A stretch of DNA of 64,000 nt from Mycoplasmoidaceae bacterium (GTDB taxonomy: Bacteria; Bacillota_I; Bacilli_A; Mycoplasmatales; Mycoplasmoidaceae): positions 1 through 64,000 of the forward strand of contig JAKSVS010000002.1 in NCBI GenBank assembly GCA_024407815.1, given 5' to 3'. The notes below the pieces were generated by a model, which saw nothing but the letters and a program-made list of their open reading frames with translations, was not told the DNA's origin and searched no databases. A program made the position numbers and the translations under genes. This document shows positions 12,020 through 23,304 of the stretch, one piece after another; position 1 is the stretch's first letter; each line of letters starts with the position of its first letter.

Positions 12020-12038
12020 TGCAAAGCACTATTTTTTT
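12017..12038. terminator. Bidirectional terminator that contains both stop codons
   Basis: TAGTGC-AAA-GCACTA is a perfect palindrome followed by seven T. The first three bases are the TAG stop of the plus-strand membrane protein, and the last three are the complement of the TAG stop of rnhB on the minus strand. The minus-strand U tract is weak, so termination is surest on plus. Confidence 0.8.
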
Positions 12039-12652
12039 ATCGTCACTTTTACTGGTCGATAACTAAAACGATGAACAGATTTAATTGGACCATATTGCTT
12101 TAAAGCATTCAAATGAACCATTGTTCCATATCCTTTATTTTTAGCAAAACCATACTGTGGATATTGTTGGCTAAGATCGTCTAAGATCTTATCACGATAA
12201 ACTTTTGCTAAAATACTTGCCGCAGCTATTTATGTTGATTTGGCATCACCTTTAATTATTGGAACAACTGTTGCTTTTCCAAATTTAATTTCTTCAGCAT
12301 CGACTAACACACATGTTGGTTTAACATTTAAGTTAGTCAAAGCTTTGACCATTGCTTCTTTGATATTAATAATGTCAATTCTAGGCGCGTCAACGTACGC
12401 AATTGAGTACGCAACGCAATTATCTTTTATTACTTTTTCCAGTTCTTCTCTTTTTTTAATTGAAAGGACTTTTGAGTCCTTTATGGCTTTATTTTCATAG
12501 CCAACAGGTAAAATACATGCACAAGCAACTACCGGTCCGGCCCAACAACCACGACCAACTTCATCAACGCCGGCTATTAATTTATGATTTAGTTTTTGAT
12601 ATTTATGTTCGTAAAAGAACATGTTTGTTGATCTAACGTTCTTTTTTTTCAT
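12029..12652 (-). pseudogene. rnhB: Ribonuclease HII with internal TAA
   Basis: RNase HII cleaves RNA in RNA/DNA hybrids and removes misincorporated ribonucleotides. The family sequence is clear: AGVDEVGRGCWAGPVV, IKDSKVLSIKKRE, VPIIKGDAKS and then [14 protein letters not shown]. An ochre codon at 12230-12232 lies between GDAKST and IAAAS where the family has a small residue, usually Ser, in KSxSIAAAS. A single C-to-A change from TCA would create it. Product stops at 140 residues and loses the last catalytic Asp (YRDK). Without the stop the gene would give 207 residues. Its start overlaps rbgA by 20 bases. True nonsense mutation or base-call error. Confidence 0.88.
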
Positions 12653-13439
12653 AATTTATTTTGCCAAACTTTCCATTAATGATTTCTTTAAACAAACAAT
12701 CTTGTGCTCTTGATATATCAGGTTGATTATTGCTAGCAATAAAATGTCGCTCATTAGCATATTGTTTAATGAAATCGTTATACGATAATTGATTGTTTAA
12801 TAGTTTTGAATAAAATTTTGAAACAAAATCATATCAGAAATGTAGAGCTTCTTCCAATGGAAGAATTTCTTTTTTTATAGTGCCAACCAATGCCAAAACA
12901 TAACCATCGCTGGCAGAATCAACATTCTTAAAAAATATTCCAGGATTATTTTGAAGATATAGATTTTCATCTATCTTTATATTTGTTTGTTTCTTTGTTA
13001 CTGCTGGCATGTTACCAGTAATAGCTACATTTTTATTTGCTAAAAGATTAATCAAACTCGATTTACCAACGTTAGGAAGTCCAACAACCATTACATACAA
13101 AATTGGGTTAACAAAGCCTTTGGCTTTCTTTTTAGCAATAGTGGGTTCAACAGATTTCTTAATCCTGTCAAGTAAAATTTTTCTAAAATTTTTATCTTTA
13201 GTTGAGCCAATAACTATTTTTTCTTTATTTTTGATGTCTGTTAAATCAGCAAGATCAGATTTCAAGGCTACTTTCAAAATTGGTTTATTGATTTTATTAA
13301 AATCACTGTTGCTGGTTGTTTTTATTGCTCTAGCATCAACAACTTCAATAATTAAATCAACATTTTTTACTGATTCTTGAATCTTCTTGTTTGCCTTGGC
13401 CACATGGCCAGGAAATCAATTTATTGTAGTCTTATCCAT
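12633..13439 (-). CDS. rbgA: Ribosome biogenesis GTPase RbgA (YlqF)
   Basis: Circularly permuted GTPase for late 50S assembly. 268 residues. N-terminal WFPGHVAKA signature, then G4-like LKSDLAD before G1 GLPNVGKSS, the permuted order of this family. The G3 site reads NNPG where DTPG is usual, so the Mg-linked Asp is replaced by Asn. The start is the upstream ATG (MDKTTINWFPGH), which restores the family N-terminus. It overlaps the start of rnhB, an arrangement common in Firmicutes. The upstream membrane gene ends 2 bases before it. Confidence 0.9.
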
Positions 13440-13441
13440 AT

Positions 13442-14300
13442 TTATAGAAACTTTTGTTTTACAAACTTGTTGTAATTATATCAGCTGTATCAACGACCGC
13501 TGAATGCATTACCATATTTGAATGGCCCACGCATTATCACATAATCTCTAAAGATTACTATACCAAATCCTACAAGAACCAATAGTGGCACACCAATGAT
13601 ATGAGCCACTTCTGGACTTAAACCAAGTAAATCAGCAGCGGCTCCATACTCACCTAGCGGCAATGTTCAATCTTCTATTGATAAACCTGAAACATTTCAT
13701 CTTGCTCCAGTTACGCTCATTGCAATACCAACATATGAATAGAATAGTACAGTTACTATAAAAGTAGTAAGCGTTCCTTTTCATCCATTTTTTGGTGTAT
13801 TTAATAAAACACCTATCGATAGCACAACTTGCATATAATGCATTATCAAATAACATGGGTTTAAATCGCTTCCCATAAAAATATATCGAGCATCAAATTC
13901 TGGAGCACAAACTTGTGGAAAGCCAAAGCACAACGCAAAAACAGCTATGGAACCACCGATGAGTGCGATTGGTGCAGCGGCGCTAGCCGCTTTGCGGGTA
14001 GGGTTCAAGAACAAGACTAAGAGTTAAAATCACAGCGAAGGCTGGACAAACATCTAACAAAAGTCCTTTAGAAATTATGACACTTTGGTCATAACTACCT
14101 GGGTTTGTGGCAACAAAACTGGCAAATGTTGATCATTGTCCTGCAAATCTAAACACAACTAATCAAATAAAACAAAATAATCCTATAGCTGCCCAGAAAA
14201 AATAAGTGTTTGTCACTTTCTTTACTCAATGATGACAAACAAATTCAGCAGTTATAGATGTTAATAATACAATAAATAGTACTAATCCTGGTGCACTCAT
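13442..14300 (-). pseudogene. Multi-spanning membrane protein (YwaF/TP0381-like), frameshifted
   Basis: Two overlapping frames make up one hydrophobic protein of about 285 residues. The 5' part, from ATG at 14298-14300, runs to LDVCPAFAVILTLSLVL and then hits TAG after EPYPQSG. The 3' part continues in another frame from LNPTRKAASAAAP to the end. One extra base near 14010-14030 explains the break. At least five membrane helices are visible. The CDVxx-like segment, charged loop and HYMQVVL segment recall the YwaF family, which I rate as likely rather than certain. It is divergent from gapA and 2 bases from rbgA. Confidence 0.6.
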
Positions 14301-14327
14301 TTTTTTCACTCAATCAAAGATTAATAA

Positions 14328-14337
14328 TATAATTATA
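14328..14337. promoter_or_regulatory. Palindromic shared -10 element (membrane protein / gapA)
   Basis: TATAATTATA reads TATAAT on both strands. The plus copy is 24 bases before gapA, which also has a GAGG Shine-Dalgarno at about 14345. The minus copy is about 32 bases before the divergent membrane gene. Inferred from spacing. Confidence 0.45.
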
Positions 14338-14356
14338 TTATTTACGAGGTATACAA

Positions 14357-15352
<996 letters not shown>

Positions 15353-15353
15353 T

Positions 15354-16601
15354 ATGGACAGCAAATTATTAAGTCAAATTCCATTACTTAGCGACGTTGA
15401 TGTTAAAAATAAAGTCTGCCTTGTCAGAGTGGATTTTAACGTTCCCATCAAAGATGGAAAGATTTCTAACCCGGCAAGAGTTATCGCTGCTAAAAAGACA
15501 ATCCAATATTTATTGGATGCTAACGCAAAAGTAATTTTGCTTTCACACTTGTCAAGAGTTAAAAGCGTTGATGATATCAAATCTGGAAAGAAGTCATTGA
15601 AAATAGTAGTTGACTATTTAAAGACAGTATTTCCAAAAAATAATGTTACATTTGTTGACAATAATAGATCACCAAAGTTGCCTGAAATTGTTAAACAGAT
15701 GAAATCTAGCGATATCATTCTTCTTGAAAACACGAGATACAATGATGTTGACGTCAAAACGGGCGAAGTAGTTAAACACGAAAGCAAAAACAATCCAGAA
15801 TTAGCAAAATTCTGAGCAAGCTTAGCAGATGTGTATGTGAATGATGCCTTTGCTACAATTCACCGTGGCCACGCATCTAATGCCGGCATTGCAAAACTAA
15901 TGAAAGATAAATGCATTGGTTTCTTAATTCAAAATGAATTAGAAAACATCGTCAAGTTCGACAAATATGCTGACCGTCCAATCGTTGCTGTTATCGGTGG
16001 AGCTAAGATTTCAGACAAGATTAAATTGCTTGAAACATTAGCAAAAGTTGCTGACCAAATGATAATTGGTGGCGCTATGGCTAACACTTTCTTAGCAGCT
16101 AACGGAGTTAATGTTGGTAAATCATTAATTGAAAAAGAAACAATGGAATTTGCCAAGAATCTTTACCTAAAATATAAAGATAAAATTATGCTTCCATCCG
16201 ATGTTGCTGTTGCAAAAGAATTTAAAGATGGCATTCCACAATACTTCAGTATTGATAAGATACCAGCAGATGCTATGGCATTGGACATGGGACCAAAAAC
16301 AATAAAAGCTTATACAAAAGTTATTAAAGCCGGAAGGTCAATATTCTGAAATGGCCCAACTGGTGTTGCAGAATTTAAAAATTTTTCTAAATCCTGCGAT
16401 GAAATAGCTAATGCTATTGCTGAAGCAACAAGCGATGGTGCTTATAGTTTAATCGGTGGTGGCGATACATTAACCGCTGCAACAAAGAAAGTTAAAGCTT
16501 CCGCATTCAGCTTTGCTTCAACCGGTGGTGGAGCAACACTGGCGGTTCTTGCAAATGAAGATCTACCTGGATTATTCTTTACAAAAACAAAAAAAATTTA
16601 A
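15354..16601 (+). CDS. pgk: Phosphoglycerate kinase
   Basis: Transfers phosphate from 1,3-bisphosphoglycerate to ADP, the first ATP-yielding step of glycolysis. 415 residues, normal length. Substrate-binding RVDFNVPIKDG, LLSHLSR, the nucleotide-domain GGAKISDKI, NGPTGVAEF, and the phosphate loop IGGGDTLTA plus STGGGATLA near the C-terminus. Continuous through two TGA Trp codons. Directly downstream of gapA and followed by a strong terminator. Confidence 0.97.
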
Positions 16602-16607
16602 TAAATT

Positions 16608-16634
16608 ATAGAAGGTAAACCTTCTATTTTTATT
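16608..16634 (+). terminator. Terminator of gapA-pgk
   Basis: ATAGAAGG and CCTTCTAT form an 8 bp stem around a TAAA loop, followed by TTTTATTTATTT, 6 bases after the pgk stop. Confidence 0.85.
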
Positions 16635-16699
16635 TATTTGTTTGCAAATCAAATTCACGTATAGATTGAATATATAATTAATATATAGTTTTTATTAGC

Positions 16700-17278
16700 A
16701 TGAGAACAGGTAAATTAATTATTTTATGTGGTCCATCTGGGACCGGAAAAAGAACGGTTTGGTCAGGAATTATTGATCAAAAGAAATATAACACCGTTTT
16801 TTCTATATCAATGACAACTAGACCAAAACGTCCTGGTGAAAAGAATGGCAAAGATTATTTCTTTGTAACTAAAAATCAATTCAAGAAAGCAATTAAAAAT
16901 AACAAAATGCTTGAGCGAGCAATTTATTGTGAAAACATATACGGCACACCAAAAGATTTTGTTAAACAAAACCTAGCTAAAGGAAAGAACGTCTTCCTTG
17001 AAATTGAAATGCAAGGTGTTTTGAATGTTCTAAAAAATTGAAAACCTAAAAAAGACCTTCTAACAATATCCATTGTTCCACCTAGCTGGAGCGAACTTGA
17101 AAAACGTTTGAAAAAACGTGGAACTGAATCTAACAAAGTAATTAAAGAGAGAATCAAACAAGCTAAGTGAGAATTAACTAAGAAAAATAAATTCCAATAT
17201 GTCATTGTAAATGACAAAGTTACTAACGCTAAGAAAAAACTTGCAAAGATCCTAGATAAAGAATTATTAGGAAAATAA
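16700..17278 (+). CDS. gmk: Guanylate kinase
   Basis: Phosphorylates GMP to GDP. 192 residues. P-loop CGPSGTGKRTV near the N-terminus, the GMP-binding SMTTRPKRPGE and YFFV segment, EIEMQG. TATAAT at 16673-16678 is the likely -10. It starts a run of tightly packed genes (gmk, rlmN, PP2C, kinase, pepF); rlmN ATG overlaps its stop. This resembles the Firmicutes gmk...prpC-prkC neighbourhood. Confidence 0.95.
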
Positions 17279-18323
17279 TGGCTAAAATTTCTTTTTACAA
17301 CTATGATTTAGAGCAATTGGAAAATTGTTTGGCAGATCATGATGTTAAACCTTACACTGCAAAGCAATTATTTAATTGAGTTTACAAGAAAAACATATTA
17401 GATTTCAAACAGATGTCTAATATTGGCAAGGACAACCAAGTTTTTTTGATAAACTTTTCGAGTTCGATGATTTGCAAACCGTTAAAGTCCTTACGGACGA
17501 AAACAAAGAAACATTCAAGTTTCTTTTTAGACTAAAGGATGACAATTTTATCGAATCTGTAATAATGAAATTCGACTACAGTTATTCTGCTTGTATTTCA
17601 ACACAAGTCGGCTGCAACATGGGTTGTGCTTTCTGCGCAAGTGGTACGCATAAAAAAAATAGAGATTTATCAACTAACGAAATTGTTTTACAATTTCTAA
17701 TTGCGAATCATTGACTTTTTCAAAACCATCATGCAAAAATATCTAACATTGTCATTATTGGAATCGATGAACCACTAGATAACTTCGACAACACAGTTAG
17801 TGCTATCAAAATATTAACAAATCAACATGGAATTGAAATTGGTTCAAGACATATAACTATTTCCACATGTGGTTTATGCAATAAGATAATAAAATTCGCA
17901 AAAATATTACCGCAGGTGAACATTGCCATAAGTTTGCATGCATCTAACGATGAAACCAGAAGTAAATTGATGCCGATTAACAAAACATTCCCTTTAACAA
18001 AGCTAATTGAGACATGCAAAGAATACTTAAAAATTTCAAATAGAAGATTAACATTCGAATATATTTTGTTAGACAAAATAAATGATTCAGATGAAAATGC
18101 ACTAGAACTAGTAGCTTTGCTAAAAGGTCTATTGTGTTATGTCAACTTAATTCCATATAATGAAACATATCTAAGCGATTTCAAACGTAGCAAACGTATA
18201 AAGCAGTTCTTTAATATACTTAATAAAAATAAACTGCAGGCTACAATTAGATTGGAACGTGGAACAAAAATAGCTGCTGCATGTGGCCAATTGAGAATCC
18301 AACATGATGAAGAAAAGAATTAA
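17278..18323 (+). pseudogene. rlmN: 23S rRNA/tRNA adenine-C2 methyltransferase RlmN, frameshifted at T7
   Basis: Radical-SAM enzyme methylating C2 of A2503 in 23S rRNA and A37 in some tRNAs. The N-terminal part (KPYTAKQLFNWVYKKN) is in the frame of ATG 17278. The rest, including radical-SAM motif CNMGCAFC and C-terminal AAACGQLR with the second catalytic Cys, is in another frame. The two join perfectly if the T7 run at 17441-17447 is T8, giving QVFFDKLFEF. The usual GMGEP substrate motif reads GIDEP. Either an indel error, a real mutation or slippage-rescued expression. Confidence 0.88.
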
Positions 18324-19053
18324 ATTTGCAATTAAATCACTAAAAGGCAGAAGAAAAGCAAATCAAGATGCTTTAGCATGTGCTTATAACAAAGCAAATG
18401 ATTTTATTGCGATTGTTTGTGATGGTGTTGGTTCAATTCAACATTCAGAACATGCAAGTCAAATAACTGTCGATACTTTCTGTGACGAATTCATTAAAAC
18501 AAATAAAATTTTAAATATTAGTGAATGATTTAGACAAACGCTAGACTTGGCACTAAGAAAAATGACCGAATATGCTAAGAAGCATAATTGCAAAGAAATA
18601 TCAACAACGCTTGCAGTTTTAGTTATTGTTAATGATAAATTTTACACATACAATATCGGTGATACAAGAATTTATATAGCCGAAAAAACAAAAGATAAAT
18701 GAGCATTGAAACAATATAGTTATGACCATAACTATAGAAACTATTTGCTTGCAAAGAAAGCTAGCAAAAGTGTTTTAGAAGCTAACAAACCTAGATGAGG
18801 TGCTCTTACTAACTTATTAGATGCATCAAATCATGCATCAGCAAAATTTGATGCTAACTCTGGAACGATTGATAGCACAAAGCATATTCTCATATGCACA
18901 GATGGGCTATACTCATATGTTACTAACGAATTGATTACGAAAGTAATAACAACCAAATTTCCTACGTCAGCCAAGTTGACAAAATTGAATATGAAAGCAT
19001 TTTCTTCTGGTTCAAACGATAATATATCCGGAATTTTAGTGAGTGTTAAATAA
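18304..19053 (+). CDS. PP2C-family Ser/Thr protein phosphatase
   Basis: Metal-dependent phosphatase that reverses the action of the kinase encoded next. 249 residues. PP2C motifs in order: RKANQDA, CDGVGS, IGDTRIYIA, CTDGLYSYV and NDNISG, supplying the Asp ligands of two metal ions. It overlaps the end of rlmN by 20 bases and the kinase ATG shares its stop codon. The equivalent in Firmicutes is PrpC/Stp. A start at the second ATG (18307) is equally possible. Confidence 0.93.
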
Positions 19054-20162
19054 TGAATAAAGAAATTAAAATTGGATCAGCACTATTTGATTCTGAATAT
19101 ATTGTTGATAAATTACTTGGAACGGGCGGGGAAGGAACAACATATGTTGTTCATTCTCTTGATAATCCGCGAAAAAAACTTTGCGCTAAAGTTTTTATTA
19201 AGCCAGAGAAAATTGACGAACAATTTTGAATAAAAAGAAGTAACGAGGCTAGAACTTCATTACGTGTTTCTCAAAAATTTAATCCAAATTTAATGACTAC
19301 TCATAAAGTATGAGTAACCGATGATGATCAAGTTGTTTTGATAATGGATTACATCGAAGGTAAAACTTTATTTAAATATTTGGAAGAACATGGTTGTTTA
19401 ACCCCAAAAGTTGCTTTAAACATATTTAAAAAACTTCTTAATGGTGTTAAACAATTACATAGTTACAAACAAAAAATAATTCACCGTGATTTAAAACCAG
19501 AAAACATAATGGTTTCAAATGATTTATCGAAAGTCGTTATTATCGACTTTGGTATTTCATCAGTGATTACTGAAGAGGATCACAAAGTTTTAACTGATGA
19601 ACCTCAACTATTTGGTACTGCAAGTTATATTTTGCCAGATCTACTTGATGAATACAAAAAGAAAGAAATGAACATACCTGTTCAGTCAGATTTCTTTTCT
19701 TTGGGAGTCATCTTATATGTAATGATTATGGGAACGCTACCATACAAACCAATTGAAGATGCTAAAGACAAAAATGGAAATCTAGATGTAAAACCAACAA
19801 TAAGATTACCTCAAAAGTTTGATATGAAAAATATCTCAGCAAACCCAACAATTCCAACATCGTTGGAAAATCTAATCTATCGCTGTATCGTTTCTAAACC
19901 AGCTGAAAAGAAATATCGTTACAACAACATTGACGAAATAATTGCTGATACAGAAAAGTGTTTGTCTATTATAGACAAGAAATCTGATCCAACACCATTA
20001 CTTAAACCTGTTTCAATGCGTCTTTATCAACAAGATAAACTAATTGATCTTGAATTAGTAAAAAGCAATCAGAAATTTTTTAAGCAATGATGATTCTTCA
20101 TTCCTGTTGTTGCTGTAGCATTAGTTATTATTGGTATAGCAATATATAATTTAATAAAATAA
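19053..20162 (+). CDS. Membrane Ser/Thr protein kinase
   Basis: Hanks-type kinase paired with the PP2C phosphatase. 369 residues. Gly-rich loop LGTGGEGTTY, nucleotide Lys in CAKVF, catalytic loop HRDLKPENIM, DFG in IIDFGISS, and a GTASYILPD activation segment. A single membrane helix at the extreme C-terminus (WFFIPVVAVALVIIGIAIY) follows the kinase domain, and only a few residues follow it, so there are no PASTA sensor domains. The likely substrates are unknown. pepF starts 3 bases later. Confidence 0.93.
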
Positions 20163-20165
20163 ATT

Positions 20166-21977
20166 ATGGCTATTGATAAAAATAACTGAGATCTAGAATC
20201 ACTTCTAGAGAATAAAACATTGGATACTCTGTTCAATCAATGATATAAAGCAGAGCTAAAGCATATTGCTTTAGTTAATACCTTCTACAAAACCAAGGCT
20301 AATTTTAAACGATGATTAACATTATCTAAAGAAACAGAAAAAATTAGCAATCGATTGATGATATATATCATGAATCATAATAATGAAGAACTAGACAACC
20401 CAAAATGAATAGGTTGGGAACAAAAAATTACTCATGTTAGTAATAAGCTTTCGCTTAAAGTGGCTAACTGAACAAATATTGTTATTGAAAATGAAAGCAA
20501 AATAAGAGCGTATCTAAAAGATCCTTCATTAAAAGAATGAACAAGGGAATTTGATTTAATTTTTAAAAACAAAAAGCACGTGCTTGACAAAAAGTCTGAA
20601 CTACTAATGACAAAGGTTGGACCAGCAACATCAGGCATTTCTGATGTTTATACAACCCTAACTGACTCGGACTTAAAATTTGATGATGCAATTGATTCAA
20701 AAGGCAAAAAACACAAAATCAATACAATCTCAGACGCCATCAAATTGTTAAAGGATCCAAGCGACCGTGTTTTAAGAAAATCGGCATGAATAAATTACAA
20801 TACAGCTTTTGATAATGTTAAGAACACCTTAACAAAAACATTATTTTATAACTACTTAAAGGCAAACAAATTAGCACAAATTCGTAACTACAAAAGCTAT
20901 ATAGACGCCGCTTTAGAAAACGAAGAAGTAAACGAAAAAATCTTATTATCGGCCTACAAGAACATTGATAATTTTAAGCAAGCAAACATTGAATATCGAA
21001 AACATCGTTTAAGTTTAATTAAAAAGATTCATAATATCAAAAAGCTTGAACCATGAGATACATTATTAGATTTAACAAGAAAAAATGTTAAAACCACTAT
21101 TGAGCAAGCAAAAAAAGAAGTAATAAATGCCTTATCGCCTTTAGGAAAGCAGTATATAAGTATAGTAAAGAAGGCATTCAATGAGAATTGAATAAGCTGA
21201 TTGCCAAAACCACACAAGCTTACAGGCGCTTATTCAATTGATAATACATATGGACTAGATAAGTACTATATCTTAATGAACTTTGACAATACAATCGATT
21301 CTATATCAACTATTGCCCATGAAATGGGACATAGTGTTTGTAGCTGATATATTTGCAACAATCAAAGTGTATATGCATCAACTGATATGTTTGTTGGTGA
21401 AGTTCCATCAATCTGCAATGAAATGCTTTTAAATTTCTATTGATTAAATAAATATAAAAACAACAAAGCAATGAAGCTTCAAATACTTGAAGGAATGCTT
21501 GGTACTTTCTTTGGATGTACAAACAGACAAATTGTATTCAGTAAGTTTGAATGAGAAGCTAACAAATTAATTAATGAAGGCAAAGCCTTCACAGTGAAAG
21601 ATGTTGAAAGACTATATCTAGATGCTAGAAAACAATATGAAGGTGTTAGTAAGGAATCGTTAAAGAAAATTAATAAGTATCCATACAACTTATCTAATTC
21701 TGGAATTTTAAGAATTCCTCACTTTTATATGAATAATTTTTACGTTTATAAATATGCAATAGGACAAATAATTGCTATTGTTATAGCTGATAAGATTTAT
21801 CACGGCAATAAAACAATGCTTAATAATTATTACAAATTTCTCAAGGCAGGAACATCGCTTCCTCCGCTTGAAATAATAAAACTTGTTGGTATCGATCTTA
21901 CTAAAGGTGATGTATATAAACAAGCATTGTCAATTGTCAAAAAATTAATAAAACAATTCAAGCAGATAAAGAAATAA
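20166..21977 (+). CDS. pepF: Oligoendopeptidase F
   Basis: M3-family zinc metallopeptidase cleaving oligopeptides of about 7-17 residues in the cytosol, useful for amino-acid salvage. 603 residues, normal. The catalytic HEMGH is at residues 385-389, preceded by GAYSIDN and followed by the downstream Glu region [13 protein letters not shown]. Continuous through many TGA Trp codons. Last gene of the gmk run; its terminator is immediately behind. Confidence 0.95.
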
Positions 21978-21998
21978 AGAGGTTACCCTCTTTATTTT
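21972..21998. terminator. Bidirectional terminator (pepF / HU)
   Basis: AAATAAAGAGG and its complement form an 11 bp stem around TTAC. pepF stops inside the first arm and the convergent HU gene stops at the far edge (21997-21999). Confidence 0.8.
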
Positions 21999-22277
21999 AA
22001 TTAATTCCTTCTTTAAATTCTTCGCTAAACCTAAATTTAGGGCTCGTCTTTGCTTTTGCCATTTCCATTTTTTTGGTTCTTGGATTATAAATCCTCCTTG
22101 GTTTCTTTGTTACTAATTCTATAGAACCATTAGCTGTTTTAACTTTGTAACCTGCTTTGAGTTGTTTTTTAACCGCTTTGGATGTAGAATCAAATACAAG
22201 TTTAACCTGCTGAATTGTTAAACCTGTTGATTTAAAATATCATTAATTAGTTCTCTTTTTGTGTAAATTTTATTCAT
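21997..22277 (-). pseudogene. hup: HU-type DNA-binding protein, frameshifted
   Basis: Histone-like nucleoid protein. ATG at 22275-22277 has Shine-Dalgarno GGAGA upstream. The N-terminus MNKIYTKRELINDIL runs into TAA after 19 codons. One base later the frame gives TGLTIQQVKLVFDST, GSIELVTKKPRR, IYNPRTKKM and SPKFRFSEEF, the HU pattern with beta-arm. Restoring one A in the run near 22230-22236 yields a normal 93-residue HU. Because HU is normally kept in mycoplasmas, an assembly error is a strong alternative. Confidence 0.85.
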
Positions 22278-22376
22278 TTTTTTGATCTCCATGAATCATA
22301 TTGTTATTATATAAAAATAGACGTTAGCAAAACTTAACTTTTTTATCAAAAAAAGTTCTTATAATATATAATGTGT

Positions 22377-22453
22377 TGCTTTGTTAGCTCAGTCGGTAGA
22401 GCAAGTGACTCTTAATCACTGGGTCGTGGGTTCGAGTCCCTCACAGAGCACCA
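22377..22453 (+). tRNA. tRNA-Lys (CTT)
   Basis: Acceptor arms TGCTTTG/CAGAGCA, D arm TAGCTCAGTCGGTAGAGCA, anticodon loop CTCTTAA with anticodon CTT, and T arm GTGGGTTCGAGTCCCTC are all present, and CCA is encoded. TATAAT about 10 bases upstream is a probable -10. Confidence 0.96.
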
Positions 22454-22539
22454 TGCACTCGTGGCGGAACTGGCAGACGCGCTAGACTTAGGATCTAGTT
22501 CTTTACGGAGTGGGGGTTCAAGTCCCTTCGAGTGCACCA
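22454..22539 (+). tRNA. tRNA-Leu (TAG)
   Basis: Begins at the base after the CCA of tRNA-Lys. Acceptor arms TGCACTC/GAGTGCA, anticodon loop CTTAGGA with anticodon TAG, a long class II variable arm, T arm with GGTTCAAGTCC, and encoded CCA. Co-transcribed with tRNA-Lys. Confidence 0.96.
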
Positions 22540-22545
22540 TAAAGT

Positions 22546-22568
22546 AAGAGCTTAAACGCTCTTTTTTA
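22546..22568 (+). terminator. Terminator of the tRNA pair
   Basis: AAGAGC and GCTCTT form a 6 bp stem with loop TTAAAC followed by six T, 7 bases after tRNA-Leu. Confidence 0.8.
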
Positions 22569-22604
22569 TTTTTAATAAAAAAGCAGTGTTTTATTATACA
22601 ATTA

Positions 22605-22741
22605 AAGCATATAAAGAAAGTAGTTGTGTAAACTCGCCTGATTGCGAATAGTAATAGGCAAAAAGCTTTTAAAGGCTAATAAGCCATTAAATGTTTTGTG
22701 TACACAATGAATAATAATCATTGTGTACTTTTCTTTATATG
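22605..22741 (+). promoter_or_regulatory. Attenuated leader of infC-rpmI-rplT (L20 leader-like)
   Basis: The 200-base gap before infC has GCCT...AGGC and GGCT-AATA-AGCC stems, then a strong hairpin GTACACAATGA-ATAATAA-TCATTGTGTAC at 22700-22728 with a T-rich tail, placed 35 bases before the infC start. This is the layout of the Firmicutes L20 autoregulatory leader, in which excess L20 favours termination. Location and attenuator are seen; identity with the L20 family is inference. Confidence 0.65.
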
Positions 22742-22771
22742 AACAATTAATTAAAGGAATATATTAACTGA

Positions 22772-23293
22772 ATGCAAAAAGATAAATACTTAACTAACGA
22801 AAAAATTAGGGAACCTAATGTTTTAGTTGTTGATGAAGATGGCAGCAATTTAGGTGCAATGAACACTAGAGCTGCTATAAGATTAGCAAAAGATAAAGGA
22901 TTAGACTTGGTTTTATTTGTGCCTAGTTCTAAAACAGGTAAGCTTTCTATCTGTAAGATAATTGATTATGGTAAATTCAAATACCAACAAGATGTTAAAC
23001 AAAAAGAAGCTAAGAAGAATCAAGTAATAATCAAAACTAAAGAAGTGAAAGTCAGACCACAAATTGGTAGTGGAGACTTACAATGAAAAGCTAACCAAAC
23101 TAACCAATGACTAAAAGATGGATGTCAAATCAAATTCAAAGTTATGACATTTGGTCGTATAGCGACAAAAGCAGACCTAATTGATAAGGTTTATAAAGAT
23201 TTTCTTAAGTTAATTGAAGAAAATGGCAAAGTTGCAACACCGCTTAAACAAGTTAGTCCTGTTTGCTATGAAGCAACTATTGTTAAAAAATAA
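22772..23293 (+). CDS. infC: Translation initiation factor IF-3
   Basis: Keeps 30S free of 50S and checks the start codon. 173 residues. N-domain with [18 protein letters not shown] and [20 protein letters not shown], then C-domain with [14 protein letters not shown] and [10 protein letters not shown]. Standard infC-rpmI-rplT operon with short gaps and Shine-Dalgarno sites before rpmI and rplT. ATG at 22772 is used with AAAGGA upstream. Confidence 0.95.
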
Positions 23294-23304
23294 GGAGAAT
23301 AAAT

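Noticed and set aside
22041..22277. Unannotated gap between pepF and the tRNAs
   Set aside because: It first looked gene-free because no ORF is open, but reading two frames shows a frameshifted HU gene.
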